From an uncultured Pelagibacteraceae bacterium (GTDB taxonomy: Bacteria; Pseudomonadota; Alphaproteobacteria; Pelagibacterales; AG-422-B15), in NCBI GenBank assembly GCA_902564025.1, contig CACEZK010000004.1, positions 1-64,000 on the forward strand: DNA of 64,000 nucleotides, read 5' to 3'. The notes beneath the pieces were generated by a model. That model saw nothing but the letters and a program-made list of their open reading frames with translations, searched no databases and had not been told where the DNA came from. Each line of letters begins with the position of its first letter. The first letter of the stretch is position 1. Below, piece after piece: positions 41,164 through 50,339 of the stretch. The position numbers were made by a program, and so were the translations under genes.

Positions 41164-41639
41164 TGCGTACGCTAAAAATCAGCACCTATTTAGCAGCAGA
41201 TTTAGAGACAGTTAAGAGTTATTTAATGACGCCAGCGTTGCTCAATTACGTGTCGGCTGGCTTAATGAAATTCTATCCTATTGAGCCAAGTTCCTTTTCG
41301 TCAAAATGGGTTGAGAGGCAGTTCTCCATAAAAATGTTCGCATTTCATTTTTTACCCATCGGAAAACAAATTATAGGTATAGAATTTCCACAAAAATCCG
41401 ATCATTGGGTTCTCAGAGATAATGGAAGTGGTTCTATAGCAAAAACTTGGGATCATCTAATTTTTTTAGAATCGGAGGGAGGCGGAACTCGATATACAGA
41501 TGAGGTTTCTATCGATGCTGGTCTTTTCACATTACCAATCTATATCTACGCATTCATTTTTTACTCCTATAGACAAATGCGATGGCGGAAACTAGTAAAT
41601 CTCAATTTTAGGCCTCTGAATGATCAACTAATCGAGTAG
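41160..41639 (+). CDS. SRPBCC-like small protein, start overlaps guaA stop
   Basis: About 160 aa coding frame; MMRTLKISTYLAADLETVKSYLMTPALLNYVS...GSGSIAKTWDHLIFLESEGGGTRYTDEVSIDAG resembles START/SRPBCC layout. Confidence 0.55.
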   Translation: MMRTLKISTYLAADLETVKSYLMTPALLNYVSAGLMKFYPIEPSSFSSKWVERQFSIKMFAFHFLPIGKQIIGIEFPQKSDHWVLRDNGSGSIAKTWDHLIFLESEGGGTRYTDEVSIDAGLFTLPIYIYAFIFYSYRQMRWRKLVNLNFRPLNDQLIE

Positions 41640-41652
41640 ATGTTGCTGGGAA

Positions 41653-41832
41653 ATGGTGGAAAACAAAGCAAAAAAATCGATCGTCAAAGAGGAAAAAGTA
41701 AAGAAAGAAAATCTTGAACAACTTAAAGAATCTAAAGAGTATAAACTTAAAAACTTGAAAGACTTTTACGAAAAAGAGTTAATTTCTAAAGAGGTTTATG
41801 AAAAAAGACAATTAGAAATTCTTTCAGAATAA
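41653..41832 (+). CDS. Small SHOCT-like protein (59 aa), absent from ORF track
   Basis: Hand translation MVENKAKKSIVKEEKVKKENLEQLKESKEYKLKNLKDFYEKELISKEVYEKRQLEILSE*; C-terminus fits the SHOCT pattern LxxLxxLxxxxxIxxxEYExxxxxLL. Confidence 0.45.
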   Translation: MVENKAKKSIVKEEKVKKENLEQLKESKEYKLKNLKDFYEKELISKEVYEKRQLEILSE

Positions 41833-41868
41833 AAAAGGACCTTAAAATGGTCAACTAGCTTAGTTAAT

Positions 41869-42003
41869 ATGGATCAAAAACAGCTGAAAATAAGAGAAAA
41901 GGGGCAAAACTCAGTAACTAACTTTCAACTAAGTAAATTTTATCGCCCTGAAAGTACTGATGTTAAAGGGTTTTCATATATTGGTACTATTGAGTGGGAA
42001 TAA
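41869..42003 (+). pseudogene. 44-aa ORF ending in GuaA-like tail GTIEWE-stop; candidate displaced guaA 3' fragment
   Basis: MDQKQLKIREKGQNSVTNFQLSKFYRPESTDVKGFSYIGTIEWE*; last six residues and stop position match the GuaA C-terminus. Confidence 0.5.
41989..42001 (+). repeat. Direct repeat copy 2 (ATTGAGTGGGAAT), putative attR
   Basis: Exact 13-nt match to the guaA 3' end at 41149-41161. Confidence 0.6.
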
Positions 42004-42006
42004 TAT

Positions 42007-42768
42007 ATGAAAGCACGTCTACCAAATTTCTTTTCAGTTAAACAAGCAAAAGATTTAGTAAGGGTTGGACGAGATTACGATGGAGGGTATCTTGTTTCAG
42101 AGTCGGACATAAAGCAATCCGAACTATTAATAGGATTAGGTATTTGTGATGATTGGAGTTTCGAAGAAGATTTTTTAAGTCGAAAAAATGTTTTAATTTA
42201 TGCATATGATGCAAGTGTGAGTGAAATATATTTTTTCAAACAACTTATTAAGTCACTAATTAGAATTGACAATTTGAAAATATTTGTGAATTGGATAAAG
42301 GTAATTATTAAATATAAAAAATTTTTTTCACAAACTAACGTTCACCATATTCAAAAATTTGTAGGATTAAACTCTGAAAGCGAAGAGCATTGCACATTTT
42401 TGGATGTATTAAATAAAACAGACAGTAAAAAAATTTTTTTAAAGATTGATATAGAAGGTTCTGAGTACCGCTTTTTAAATGATATCATTGATAATGAAGA
42501 TAGAATTACTGGAATGGTGATTGAACTGCATGATTGTGATGTTCATTTAAAAGAAATAGAACGATTTGTTAATCAATTCAAACTGAATTTAGTTCATGTT
42601 CATGCCAATAATTACTCTCCAATAAGATCAGATGATGACTTGCCGATAGTTTTGGAGTTAACTTTTAGTAGATATGCCGAATTTTCTATTGACTATAAAT
42701 TGCCTCACGAGTTAGATATGCCAAATAACAGAAATGCTTCAGATTATGAACTTTTATTAAATAAATAA
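42007..42768 (+). CDS. FkbM-family methyltransferase-like protein
   Basis: VGRDYDGGYLV, GLGICDDWSFEEDF, IFLKIDIEGSEYRFLNDI. Confidence 0.7.
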   Translation: MKARLPNFFSVKQAKDLVRVGRDYDGGYLVSESDIKQSELLIGLGICDDWSFEEDFLSRKNVLIYAYDASVSEIYFFKQLIKSLIRIDNLKIFVNWIKVIIKYKKFFSQTNVHHIQKFVGLNSESEEHCTFLDVLNKTDSKKIFLKIDIEGSEYRFLNDIIDNEDRITGMVIELHDCDVHLKEIERFVNQFKLNLVHVHANNYSPIRSDDDLPIVLELTFSRYAEFSIDYKLPHELDMPNNRNASDYELLLNK

Positions 42769-42877
42769 TCCTTTATGATATAATATCTCTATTATATTAG
42801 CCTTCTTTACGCGGGTTCTAGCTTTGTGCTAATATTAGCTTAAAATCAATTTTAATTTATTAATTTATGGAGGCCAA

Positions 42878-43573
42878 TTGAGTAATACTTTTAATAAGAC
42901 TTTATTTGGTATTATTTTATTGCCTGCTTGTATTATATCAATTTACATAGTGCTTGCATTATCGGTTGATAATTCCCTATCAAGTGATGACATTATCGCA
43001 ATAAAGTCTATAGGCGTTGAATTAGAATGTAAAAAAACTGATGGACAATTTGATAGAGAGCTTACATGCATTTCAGCAATACAACGAGCTGTTCAAAGCA
43101 TAAAAGACGAGAGATGTGCAATGGCAAGTGAAATTATTGAGCCATTAGAATTTCTAAAAAGAAATTATGGATGTTGTTACGATAGAGCGAGGTTTATCGA
43201 AAAAGCAGCTCGATATTTTGGCTTTGAAACAAGACACGTCTTTTTAATTCAACCAGCATACGGTATATCTGCAACAAATATGTTGCCACTTAAGCAGGCA
43301 TCACATGCAGCATCAGAAATATTGACTTCTAAAGGCTGGATTGGCGTTGACTCAAATAGATCATTCATATTAATCAATTCTGGTCAGGAACCTGTAACCT
43401 ACCGTGAAGCTATCAACGTTATTGAAAAATACCCCATGATGCATCCACGGGAGTTTTTTACAAAAGATATCGATATAATTTATGGTCTTTACTCAAGACA
43501 TGGTAATTTTCATGGAAGAAACTTCCCTGGACCAGAGTATGTTTTTTCAGAATTATCATGGAATTGGAGATAA
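42878..43573 (+). CDS. Transglutaminase-like membrane-anchored protein
   Basis: N-terminal TM; GCCYDRARFIEKAARYFGFETRHV...QASHAASEI...GWIGVDSN gives a possible Cys-His-Asp triad; TTG start. Confidence 0.55.
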   Translation: MSNTFNKTLFGIILLPACIISIYIVLALSVDNSLSSDDIIAIKSIGVELECKKTDGQFDRELTCISAIQRAVQSIKDERCAMASEIIEPLEFLKRNYGCCYDRARFIEKAARYFGFETRHVFLIQPAYGISATNMLPLKQASHAASEILTSKGWIGVDSNRSFILINSGQEPVTYREAINVIEKYPMMHPREFFTKDIDIIYGLYSRHGNFHGRNFPGPEYVFSELSWNWR

Positions 43574-43585
43574 TTATCAATTTAG

Positions 43586-44104
43586 ATGAATAACTTATTT
43601 CTAAAAATATTAAATTTTTTTAAATCAATATTTAACTTTAATCTAGCTGATTTCAGCTGGATTAAGACATCTAAATTTATTGAATTAGATAATATTGATG
43701 TAACTGAAGACCCTGTAAGACCTGAACTTGATGTAAAATGGAGAACCTCACACGATAGAAAAATTTATGGTCTAGAATACAATAATCAAATAGAGGGCAT
43801 TATGTGTTTGGCGTTTACTAAGGACGTTCCTCAATCAGTAAGAGAATTAGATTTGATGAGCCGCTTGGCAGTTTATGAGCAAAATGCGGATACAATTATT
43901 GCTTACACAGTATGGTCTCGTAAAAAAGGGGCGGGACGAAAAATCATGGAAGAGGCTTTAAAATTTGGCAAGGAAATGGGATACAAAAGAATAGTTACAC
44001 TTTCTCCATTAACGCCTATGGCAACGCACTACCATATAAGAAATGGAGCTAAATTATTGGGGCACAATCCTACAACTCAAAATTTTGAATATAAGATTCA
44101 ATAA
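43586..44104 (+). CDS. GNAT-like N-acetyltransferase
   Basis: GAGRKIMEEALKFGKEMGYKRIVTLSPLTPMATHYHIRNGAKLLGHN resembles the GNAT acetyl-CoA-binding region. Confidence 0.55.
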   Translation: MNNLFLKILNFFKSIFNFNLADFSWIKTSKFIELDNIDVTEDPVRPELDVKWRTSHDRKIYGLEYNNQIEGIMCLAFTKDVPQSVRELDLMSRLAVYEQNADTIIAYTVWSRKKGAGRKIMEEALKFGKEMGYKRIVTLSPLTPMATHYHIRNGAKLLGHNPTTQNFEYKIQ

Positions 44105-44151
44105 ATTCGGTTGGTATGGAAAGTCAAATTATTTAGACTATATTTCATTTT

Positions 44152-45582
44152 ATGCCCAAAAAAGATATTAATATTTTCTGGTTTAGACAAGATTTACGAC
44201 TATCAGACAATCCTGGATTGTATAATTCGATTAAAAATGGGGCAACGTTGCCAATTTTTATATTTGATGATGAAAACTCGAAAGAACATATAAATGGTTC
44301 TGCTAGTAAATGGTGGCTTCACCATTCATTAATTGCTCTAAAACAATCTTTAGATAATAATTTGAGTTTATATAGAGGTGATCCAAAGAACATCTTAATT
44401 AAACTTACTGAAACTTATAATGTTAAAGAGATATTTTGGAATAGATGTTATGAACCGTGGCGAATAAAAAGAGACAAAAAAATTAAAAGTTTTTTTGATG
44501 ACAAAGAAATAAGCGTGAACACATATAATGGATCTCTTCTTTGGGAACCTTGGAATGTGGTCAAAAATGATGGTACTCCATATAAGGTATTTACTCCTTA
44601 CTACAGAAAAGGTTGTTTGAATTCTGAAATGCCAAGAACACCAATACAAAAACCCAAGTTAGACAATTTACTGTTTGATAAGATGAACAGTATTAGTATA
44701 GATGATCTGGAACTAATGCCAGAACACAACTGGCATGTTGCGATGGAAAAACTATGGATTCCAGGAGAGAAAGGCGCCCATAATAAAATTGATGTTTTTA
44801 TAAAAGAAGGCCTTGCTAACTATAAAGATGGTAGGAATTTTCCATCTGGAAACAATGTTTCGCAACTTTCACCTCATTTACATTTTGGAGAGGTATCACC
44901 AAACCAAGTTTGGTATCGATCAAAAACCCAAGAAGGAAAAAAAGAAATTAAAAGAGATTTGGATCATTTTTTAAGTGAACTTGGATGGAGGGAGTTTTCT
45001 TTCAATCTTTTGTATCACTTCCCAACTTTACCAAAAGAAAATCTTCAAAAGAAATTTGATAAATTTCCTTGGGACAAAAATAAAGATGCATTAAAGAAAT
45101 GGCAAAAAGGACTAACAGGGTATCCAATAGTAGACGCTGGTATGAGGGAACTGTGGCAGACAGGGTATATGCATAATCGTTTGAGAATGGTTGTAGGTTC
45201 ATTTTTAGTCAAAAATTTATTGTTGCATTGGCACCACGGCGAGAGATGGTTCTGGGATTGTTTAGTTGATGCCGATCTAGCTAATAATAGTGCAGGATGG
45301 CAATGGATTGCAGGCTCAGGAGCGGATGCAGCACCTTATTTTAGAATATTTAATCCTGTCATGCAGGGGCAGAAATTTGATCCAGATGGCAAATATACAA
45401 AAAAATATATTCCTGAACTAAAGGATATGCCAAATAAGTATTTATTTAATCCTTGGGAGGCACCTAAGGATATCTTAAACTCGGCAAATGTTAAACTTGG
45501 TAAAGATTATCCAATGCCAATTGTCGAGATCGGTTCCTCTAGACAAAAAGCTTTGGAAGCGTTCGCTACTACTAAAAGTTAA
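44152..45582 (+). CDS. phrB: Deoxyribodipyrimidine photo-lyase/cryptochrome family
   Basis: NIFWFRQDLRLSDNPGL, LSELGWREFSFNLLYHFP, GYPIVDAGMRELWQTGYMHNRLRMVVGSFLVKNLLLHWHHGERWFWDCLVDADLANNSAGWQW. Confidence 0.97.
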   Translation: MPKKDINIFWFRQDLRLSDNPGLYNSIKNGATLPIFIFDDENSKEHINGSASKWWLHHSLIALKQSLDNNLSLYRGDPKNILIKLTETYNVKEIFWNRCYEPWRIKRDKKIKSFFDDKEISVNTYNGSLLWEPWNVVKNDGTPYKVFTPYYRKGCLNSEMPRTPIQKPKLDNLLFDKMNSISIDDLELMPEHNWHVAMEKLWIPGEKGAHNKIDVFIKEGLANYKDGRNFPSGNNVSQLSPHLHFGEVSPNQVWYRSKTQEGKKEIKRDLDHFLSELGWREFSFNLLYHFPTLPKENLQKKFDKFPWDKNKDALKKWQKGLTGYPIVDAGMRELWQTGYMHNRLRMVVGSFLVKNLLLHWHHGERWFWDCLVDADLANNSAGWQWIAGSGADAAPYFRIFNPVMQGQKFDPDGKYTKKYIPELKDMPNKYLFNPWEAPKDILNSANVKLGKDYPMPIVEIGSSRQKALEAFATTKS

Positions 45583-45658
45583 TTATTAAATTAATTTTTA
45601 TAAATTGATCTAAGCAAAGTTTTTGCCACAAAAGTATAATCATGTATAGTCTGTACTT

Positions 45659-46177
45659 ATGAGCGCAGAAACAATAATAATTATTGTGCAAATGGTTGCA
45701 GCATTTGGTGTAGTTGTTTCTGTTATTTATTTAGGAATACAAATACATCAGCAAAATGAAATCACAAAAGCTCAGTTTGGACACTCATTAACACATAGAA
45801 TGTATGAGAGATATTTTAATACATCGAAAGATAAAGAATTTAGTAACTTTCTCTCAAAAGATTGGGCTGCAGGCGAATTAGATAACGCAGATAAATGGAG
45901 AGTAGCAGTATATGTAAATGCATTACTAGTGGATATTTTTGATACATATGAAAAAGTTGAAAAAGGTTTTGTTGATGAAACTCATTTAAAAATGAGAATG
46001 CATATGTTGAAATTGGGCACCATGAAAGCTCCTATTGCACAGTCAACTTGGAAATATTGGAGGGGGATTAAATCAAAAGAATTTGTCGAATGGTTTGAAA
46101 CTGAAATTTATGGTAATCGAGCAACTTTTAAAGAAGGTTACCAAGAAGAAATTATACCAAACGTAAGAAGGGATTAA
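45659..46177 (+). CDS. Hypothetical protein with one N-terminal TM helix
   Basis: 172-aa coding frame; MSAETIIIIVQMVAAFGVVVSVIYLGIQIHQQNEITKAQFGHSLTHRMYERYF. Confidence 0.6.
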   Translation: MSAETIIIIVQMVAAFGVVVSVIYLGIQIHQQNEITKAQFGHSLTHRMYERYFNTSKDKEFSNFLSKDWAAGELDNADKWRVAVYVNALLVDIFDTYEKVEKGFVDETHLKMRMHMLKLGTMKAPIAQSTWKYWRGIKSKEFVEWFETEIYGNRATFKEGYQEEIIPNVRRD

Positions 46178-46195
46178 AATAAAGGAGGTTATTAA

Positions 46196-46720
46196 GTGAG
46201 AAGAATTGTTACAGGACATAATGACAATGGCAAATCTGTAATTAAAATTGATGGTCCTCCAGCACGATCAATAGGAGAAGAAATTGGAGGTTTATTCGAG
46301 ATATGGAATGAAGATGGAGCAACTATTGATACGAAAAGTAGCAAGGATAGAGCCGATAGCGATATAGTTTTATCCCCGCCACAAGGAGGTTCAAAATTTA
46401 GATATTTTCAAATAATGCCAACTCCTCAAGGTGTTCCACTCGAGGTACTAAATAAAATGGCTGAGGAAGCCTTCAGTCGTATAGGCGCAGCTCATCACCG
46501 GGTTGATGTAGCAAAACATCCAGCAATGCACAAAACTAAGACAATTGATTATATTATACTGCTAAAAGGAGATGTAACTTTAATTTTGGATGAAGAAGAG
46601 GTAAAAATAAATCCATTTGATGTCGTTGTACAGCGAGGCACAAATCACGCATGGGTAAATAATGGCTCTGAACCTGCTCTTCTAATAGCTGTATTAATAG
46701 ACAGTGAATTAGCAGAATAA
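46196..46720 (+). CDS. Cupin domain-containing protein
   Basis: KTIDYIILLKGDVTLILDEEEVKINPFDVVVQRGTNHAWVNNGSEPALLIAVLID; GTG start after AGGAGG-like RBS. Confidence 0.85.
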   Translation: MRRIVTGHNDNGKSVIKIDGPPARSIGEEIGGLFEIWNEDGATIDTKSSKDRADSDIVLSPPQGGSKFRYFQIMPTPQGVPLEVLNKMAEEAFSRIGAAHHRVDVAKHPAMHKTKTIDYIILLKGDVTLILDEEEVKINPFDVVVQRGTNHAWVNNGSEPALLIAVLIDSELAE

Positions 46721-46777
46721 TTCCGAAACTAAGCTTTCCCTAGAATTTTTCCAATTTATAAAGTATAAACCGATCCC

Positions 46778-47608
46778 ATGTTAAGAAAATCAGCTAATGA
46801 TATAAAATCTCTCAAAAGAAAGAATCCAATTGTATGTCTAACTGCTTATACGGCACCAATTGCTAGGGCTATTGACGAACAGGTTGACTTAATGTTGGTT
46901 GGAGACTCGCTTGGTATGGTTCTTTATGATTATGAGAATACACTTCAAGTTACGCTTGAACAAATGATTAAACATGCAAAATCTGTTGTTGGAGCTTCAA
47001 ATAAATCTTGTGTAATTGTTGATATGCCATTTGGAACGTATGAAGAATCTGTTGAAAAAGCATTTATGAATGCAGCTCGTGTTATGAAAGAAACTAATTG
47101 CAACGGGGTTAAGCTTGAAGGCGGTCAAAAAATGTACAAAACAATTGAACATCTTACTAAAAGCTCAATTCCCGTCATGGGCCATATAGGACTTCAGCCA
47201 CAGAGTGTATTGATTGATGGAGGATATAAAGTTAGAGGAAAAGTAAAATCTGAGTGGCAAAAATATATTGATGATGCAATTGCTGTTGAAGAAGCAGGAG
47301 CATTTTCAGTGGTTTTAGAGGGTATGGCTGAGCCTTTAGCTGCAGAAATAACTTCGATTTTAAATATTCCTACTATTGGAATAGGAGCATCTCCAAATTG
47401 TGATGGCCAGATATTAGTAACAGAAGATATGTTGGGATTAACAAACGTTGCTCCAAAATTTGTCAAAAAATACGTTGATTTAGATAACACTATTAAGAAA
47501 GCAGTAAGTAAGTATGCTGAAGAAGTTAAAGATAGAACTTTTCCTTCATCAGACCATATTTATCATATGCGTCCACAGATCGTAAGTAATAACGGTAAAG
47601 ATCAATGA
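46778..47608 (+). CDS. panB: 3-methyl-2-oxobutanoate hydroxymethyltransferase
   Basis: CLTAYTAPIARAIDEQVDLMLVGDSLGMVLYDYENTLQVTLEQM, PVMGHIGLQPQSV. Confidence 0.97.
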   Translation: MLRKSANDIKSLKRKNPIVCLTAYTAPIARAIDEQVDLMLVGDSLGMVLYDYENTLQVTLEQMIKHAKSVVGASNKSCVIVDMPFGTYEESVEKAFMNAARVMKETNCNGVKLEGGQKMYKTIEHLTKSSIPVMGHIGLQPQSVLIDGGYKVRGKVKSEWQKYIDDAIAVEEAGAFSVVLEGMAEPLAAEITSILNIPTIGIGASPNCDGQILVTEDMLGLTNVAPKFVKKYVDLDNTIKKAVSKYAEEVKDRTFPSSDHIYHMRPQIVSNNGKDQ

Positions 47609-48237
47609 GTGATATTTTAAGACAGGTCGATGAAGATCTAAGAAAAGAGAAACTGTCTAATCTTTTTAAAAAATACGGTTTATATGTAATTTTAACTCTA
47701 GTGATAATAATAGGGTCAGTTATCGGATATCAAGTAATGGTTTCAATTGATAAATCAAAAAATGAAAAACTCATTGAAACATATATTAAAGCAACAAACA
47801 GCAAAAATATTTCAGAACAATATTCTTTATTAGATGAGCTAATTAACGCTGATAACAACTATATATCAAGTATAGCTGAATTAAAAATTGCAAATTTAAA
47901 GATAGAAAATGGGAATATTAAAGATGGGATTCTTGATTTAGAGAAATTAACTGACGATGAAAAATATGATCCAATAATTGCAGATTTAGCAACATATTTT
48001 TTACTTTTATTAAAAATTGATAATTTGAGCGAAGAAGAATTTATGAGCTATCTCACTGATGACAGAATGCGTGATAGTAACTTCAAATATCTATTTAATG
48101 AACTTATCTCATTTAAAAAGCTTATTCTTGGAAAAAATGAAGAAAGTAAAAAAAATTTCCAGAATTTAATTGATAATCCAGATGTCCCTGTAGAGATTAA
48201 AATAAGAGCTAGCAAATTTATTGAAATTATAAATTAG
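47605..48237 (+). CDS. YfgM-like tetratricopeptide-repeat membrane protein
   Basis: N-terminal cytosolic segment, one TM, TPR-like C-terminus; immediately upstream of bamB. Confidence 0.75.
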   Translation: MSDILRQVDEDLRKEKLSNLFKKYGLYVILTLVIIIGSVIGYQVMVSIDKSKNEKLIETYIKATNSKNISEQYSLLDELINADNNYISSIAELKIANLKIENGNIKDGILDLEKLTDDEKYDPIIADLATYFLLLLKIDNLSEEEFMSYLTDDRMRDSNFKYLFNELISFKKLILGKNEESKKNFQNLIDNPDVPVEIKIRASKFIEIIN

Positions 48238-48238
48238 T

Positions 48239-49537
48239 ATGTTCAACAAATCATATATATTTTTACTTATATCTTTCTTTCTTATTTCATGTTCCGGAAA
48301 TGATGAAATCAATGAAACTGCCAGTGGCTTTCCTGTTTTAAGTTACAGTGCAGAAATTTCTGAAACTCTAAATCTTGATCCTGGTGACATACTGATAAAT
48401 GAACCAAAAGAAGTAAATTTCTGGTCTCAGCATTTTTTAAATCCATCAAACGATCTAGATAATATTTACTCAGAGGCCTCTTTTAATGATAAGTCAAAAA
48501 TTATTTTGGGTAAAAAAGGGCCAGTAAATATTATACAACCCATATTTTTTAACGATAATCTGTGCCATGTGTTAAGCAAGGGATATATTGAATGTGTAGA
48601 TACCTTAACAAAAAAAACATTGTTCAAAATAGATGTTAGAATTGAGGGAATAAAAAAATATGAGATTGTTAGAGGTGGAATTGCTTATTTTGATAATCAA
48701 TTAGTGTTTGTAGATGGATATGGTCAAATAAAATTATTAAATGCTGAAGACGGTAAAGAAATTTGGTCAACGAAAATAGAATATCCAATTTTATCGCCAC
48801 CGCTTATATATAGAGGATACATATATTTTATTTCAGCTGACAATAGAATTTTCTCAATTGATGTGACAAGTGGAGAAGTAAGTTGGTCATTTCAAACAAT
48901 TTCAGAAACAAAGAAAAATTTATTTACCTCATCTCCAGTAGCATTCGAAAATACAATTATTGCTCCTTTTAGCAACGGAGACCTGGTAGCTTTTATTTTT
49001 GATACTGGCCAGCCCATCTGGTCAGAAAATGTCTCAAAAATATCAATGGTCAGCAACTTTGATATCAAAGATATATCAGCAAGCCCTGTGGTATCAGACA
49101 ATACGATTTATTCATTAAGCTCAAATGGAAAGCTTGTATCTGTTAATGCCACTAACGGGCAGAGAAATTGGGCGAAAGATTTATCAGGGTATAGAACGCC
49201 AGTTATTACAGGGAATCAAATATATATGATTAATGAAGATGGAAAGCTAATATGTTTGAACAAAGATAGTTCAGAGGTTTACTGGATTACTGAACTATCA
49301 AAGTATAAAAAAGGTCAAAAGGCAGAAAATTTAAATCTTTGGCTAGGTCCTTATTTAATAAATAATTTAATTTACAATATTTCATATTTTGGTGAGTTAA
49401 AAGTAGTTTCACCTATCTCAGGCGAAATACTTTTAACTGAATCAATTGGAGTTAAAGGTGCATTAGTCCCACCTATAATCCTGTCTGATTCAATTTATTT
49501 GTCTGACGAAAACTCCAACGTTTATGAATTTAACTAA
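48239..49537 (+). CDS. bamB: Outer membrane assembly lipoprotein BamB (PQQ-repeat)
   Basis: Lipobox LISCSG; PQQ-like repeats (ISADNRIFSIDVTSGEVSWSFQT, YSLSSNGKLVSVNATNGQRNWAKDL); upstream of der. Confidence 0.85.
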   Translation: MFNKSYIFLLISFFLISCSGNDEINETASGFPVLSYSAEISETLNLDPGDILINEPKEVNFWSQHFLNPSNDLDNIYSEASFNDKSKIILGKKGPVNIIQPIFFNDNLCHVLSKGYIECVDTLTKKTLFKIDVRIEGIKKYEIVRGGIAYFDNQLVFVDGYGQIKLLNAEDGKEIWSTKIEYPILSPPLIYRGYIYFISADNRIFSIDVTSGEVSWSFQTISETKKNLFTSSPVAFENTIIAPFSNGDLVAFIFDTGQPIWSENVSKISMVSNFDIKDISASPVVSDNTIYSLSSNGKLVSVNATNGQRNWAKDLSGYRTPVITGNQIYMINEDGKLICLNKDSSEVYWITELSKYKKGQKAENLNLWLGPYLINNLIYNISYFGELKVVSPISGEILLTESIGVKGALVPPIILSDSIYLSDENSNVYEFN

Positions 49538-50339
49538 AATTAATATAGGCATTATTGGAAAGCCAAATTCTGGAAAATCAACATTATTTAATACATTGCT
49601 TGGTGAATATATTTCACCTGTTGGCGATGAATATGGATTAACAAAATCTCTCATTAAACAAAAATTTACTCACAAAAATTTCGAATTTATTATCGTTGAT
49701 ACGCCTGGGTTGCGTAGAAGAAGTAAAGTAAAAGAAGAGCATGAATTGGCTCGCAATTCAGAAGTTATTAAAATAATAAATAATGTTGATGTCACAGTGC
49801 TTTTAATCGACTCACTAGAAAGTATTACAAGACAAGATTTTCGTCTTGCAGATTTAGCATTAAGCAAACATAAAATTTTATTTTTTTTATTTAATAAAAT
49901 CGATATTCTTGATAATAAAAAAAAATACCAGTTGAATATCAAAAAACATTTACGCAATAATTATAGTAAACACAAATTAATTAATATTGATTTTATTTCT
50001 GCAAAAAATAACACAAGAATATCAAATGTTTTAAAAGAAATTATTCTAAAAAAAGAATTGACATCAATAAAAATTAATAAACAAAAACTAAACAAATTTA
50101 TTAACTATTTGAATAAAAAATCAAGGTTACCACGATTTAATAAAATAGAAATAAAACCAAAATATATTGTTCAATTAGAAAATAAAATTCCAAAGTTTAA
50201 AATATTTATAAATATTCAGAAAAAACCACCACAATTATTTCAAAAATTTTTTGATAATTCATTTAGAAGCTATTTCAAACTTGATGGTGTGCCAATTTTG
50301 TATGATTTCAAAACTTCAAAGAATCCTTATATCAGGTGA
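49524..50339 (+). CDS. der: Single-G-domain Der/EngA-like GTPase (second G domain plus KH-like domain only)
   Basis: INIGIIGKPNSGKSTLFNTLLGE, DTPGLRRRSKVKEEHE, ITRQDFRLADLAL, NKID, then RLPRFNKIEIKPKYIVQLENKIPKFKIFINIQKKPPQLFQKFFDNSFRSYFKLDGVPILYDF matching the Der KH-like domain; 271 aa. Confidence 0.82.
   Translation: MNLTKINIGIIGKPNSGKSTLFNTLLGEYISPVGDEYGLTKSLIKQKFTHKNFEFIIVDTPGLRRRSKVKEEHELARNSEVIKIINNVDVTVLLIDSLESITRQDFRLADLALSKHKILFFLFNKIDILDNKKKYQLNIKKHLRNNYSKHKLINIDFISAKNNTRISNVLKEIILKKELTSIKINKQKLNKFINYLNKKSRLPRFNKIEIKPKYIVQLENKIPKFKIFINIQKKPPQLFQKFFDNSFRSYFKLDGVPILYDFKTSKNPYIR

Noticed and set aside
42769-42877. tRNA-like GGTTCTAGC motif
   Set aside because: Resembles a T-loop by chance; no acceptor stem, anticodon arm or D-arm could be assembled around it.
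44111-44293. 60-aa plus-strand ORF overlapping the photolyase start
   Set aside because: Out-of-frame overlap with phrB; no support.
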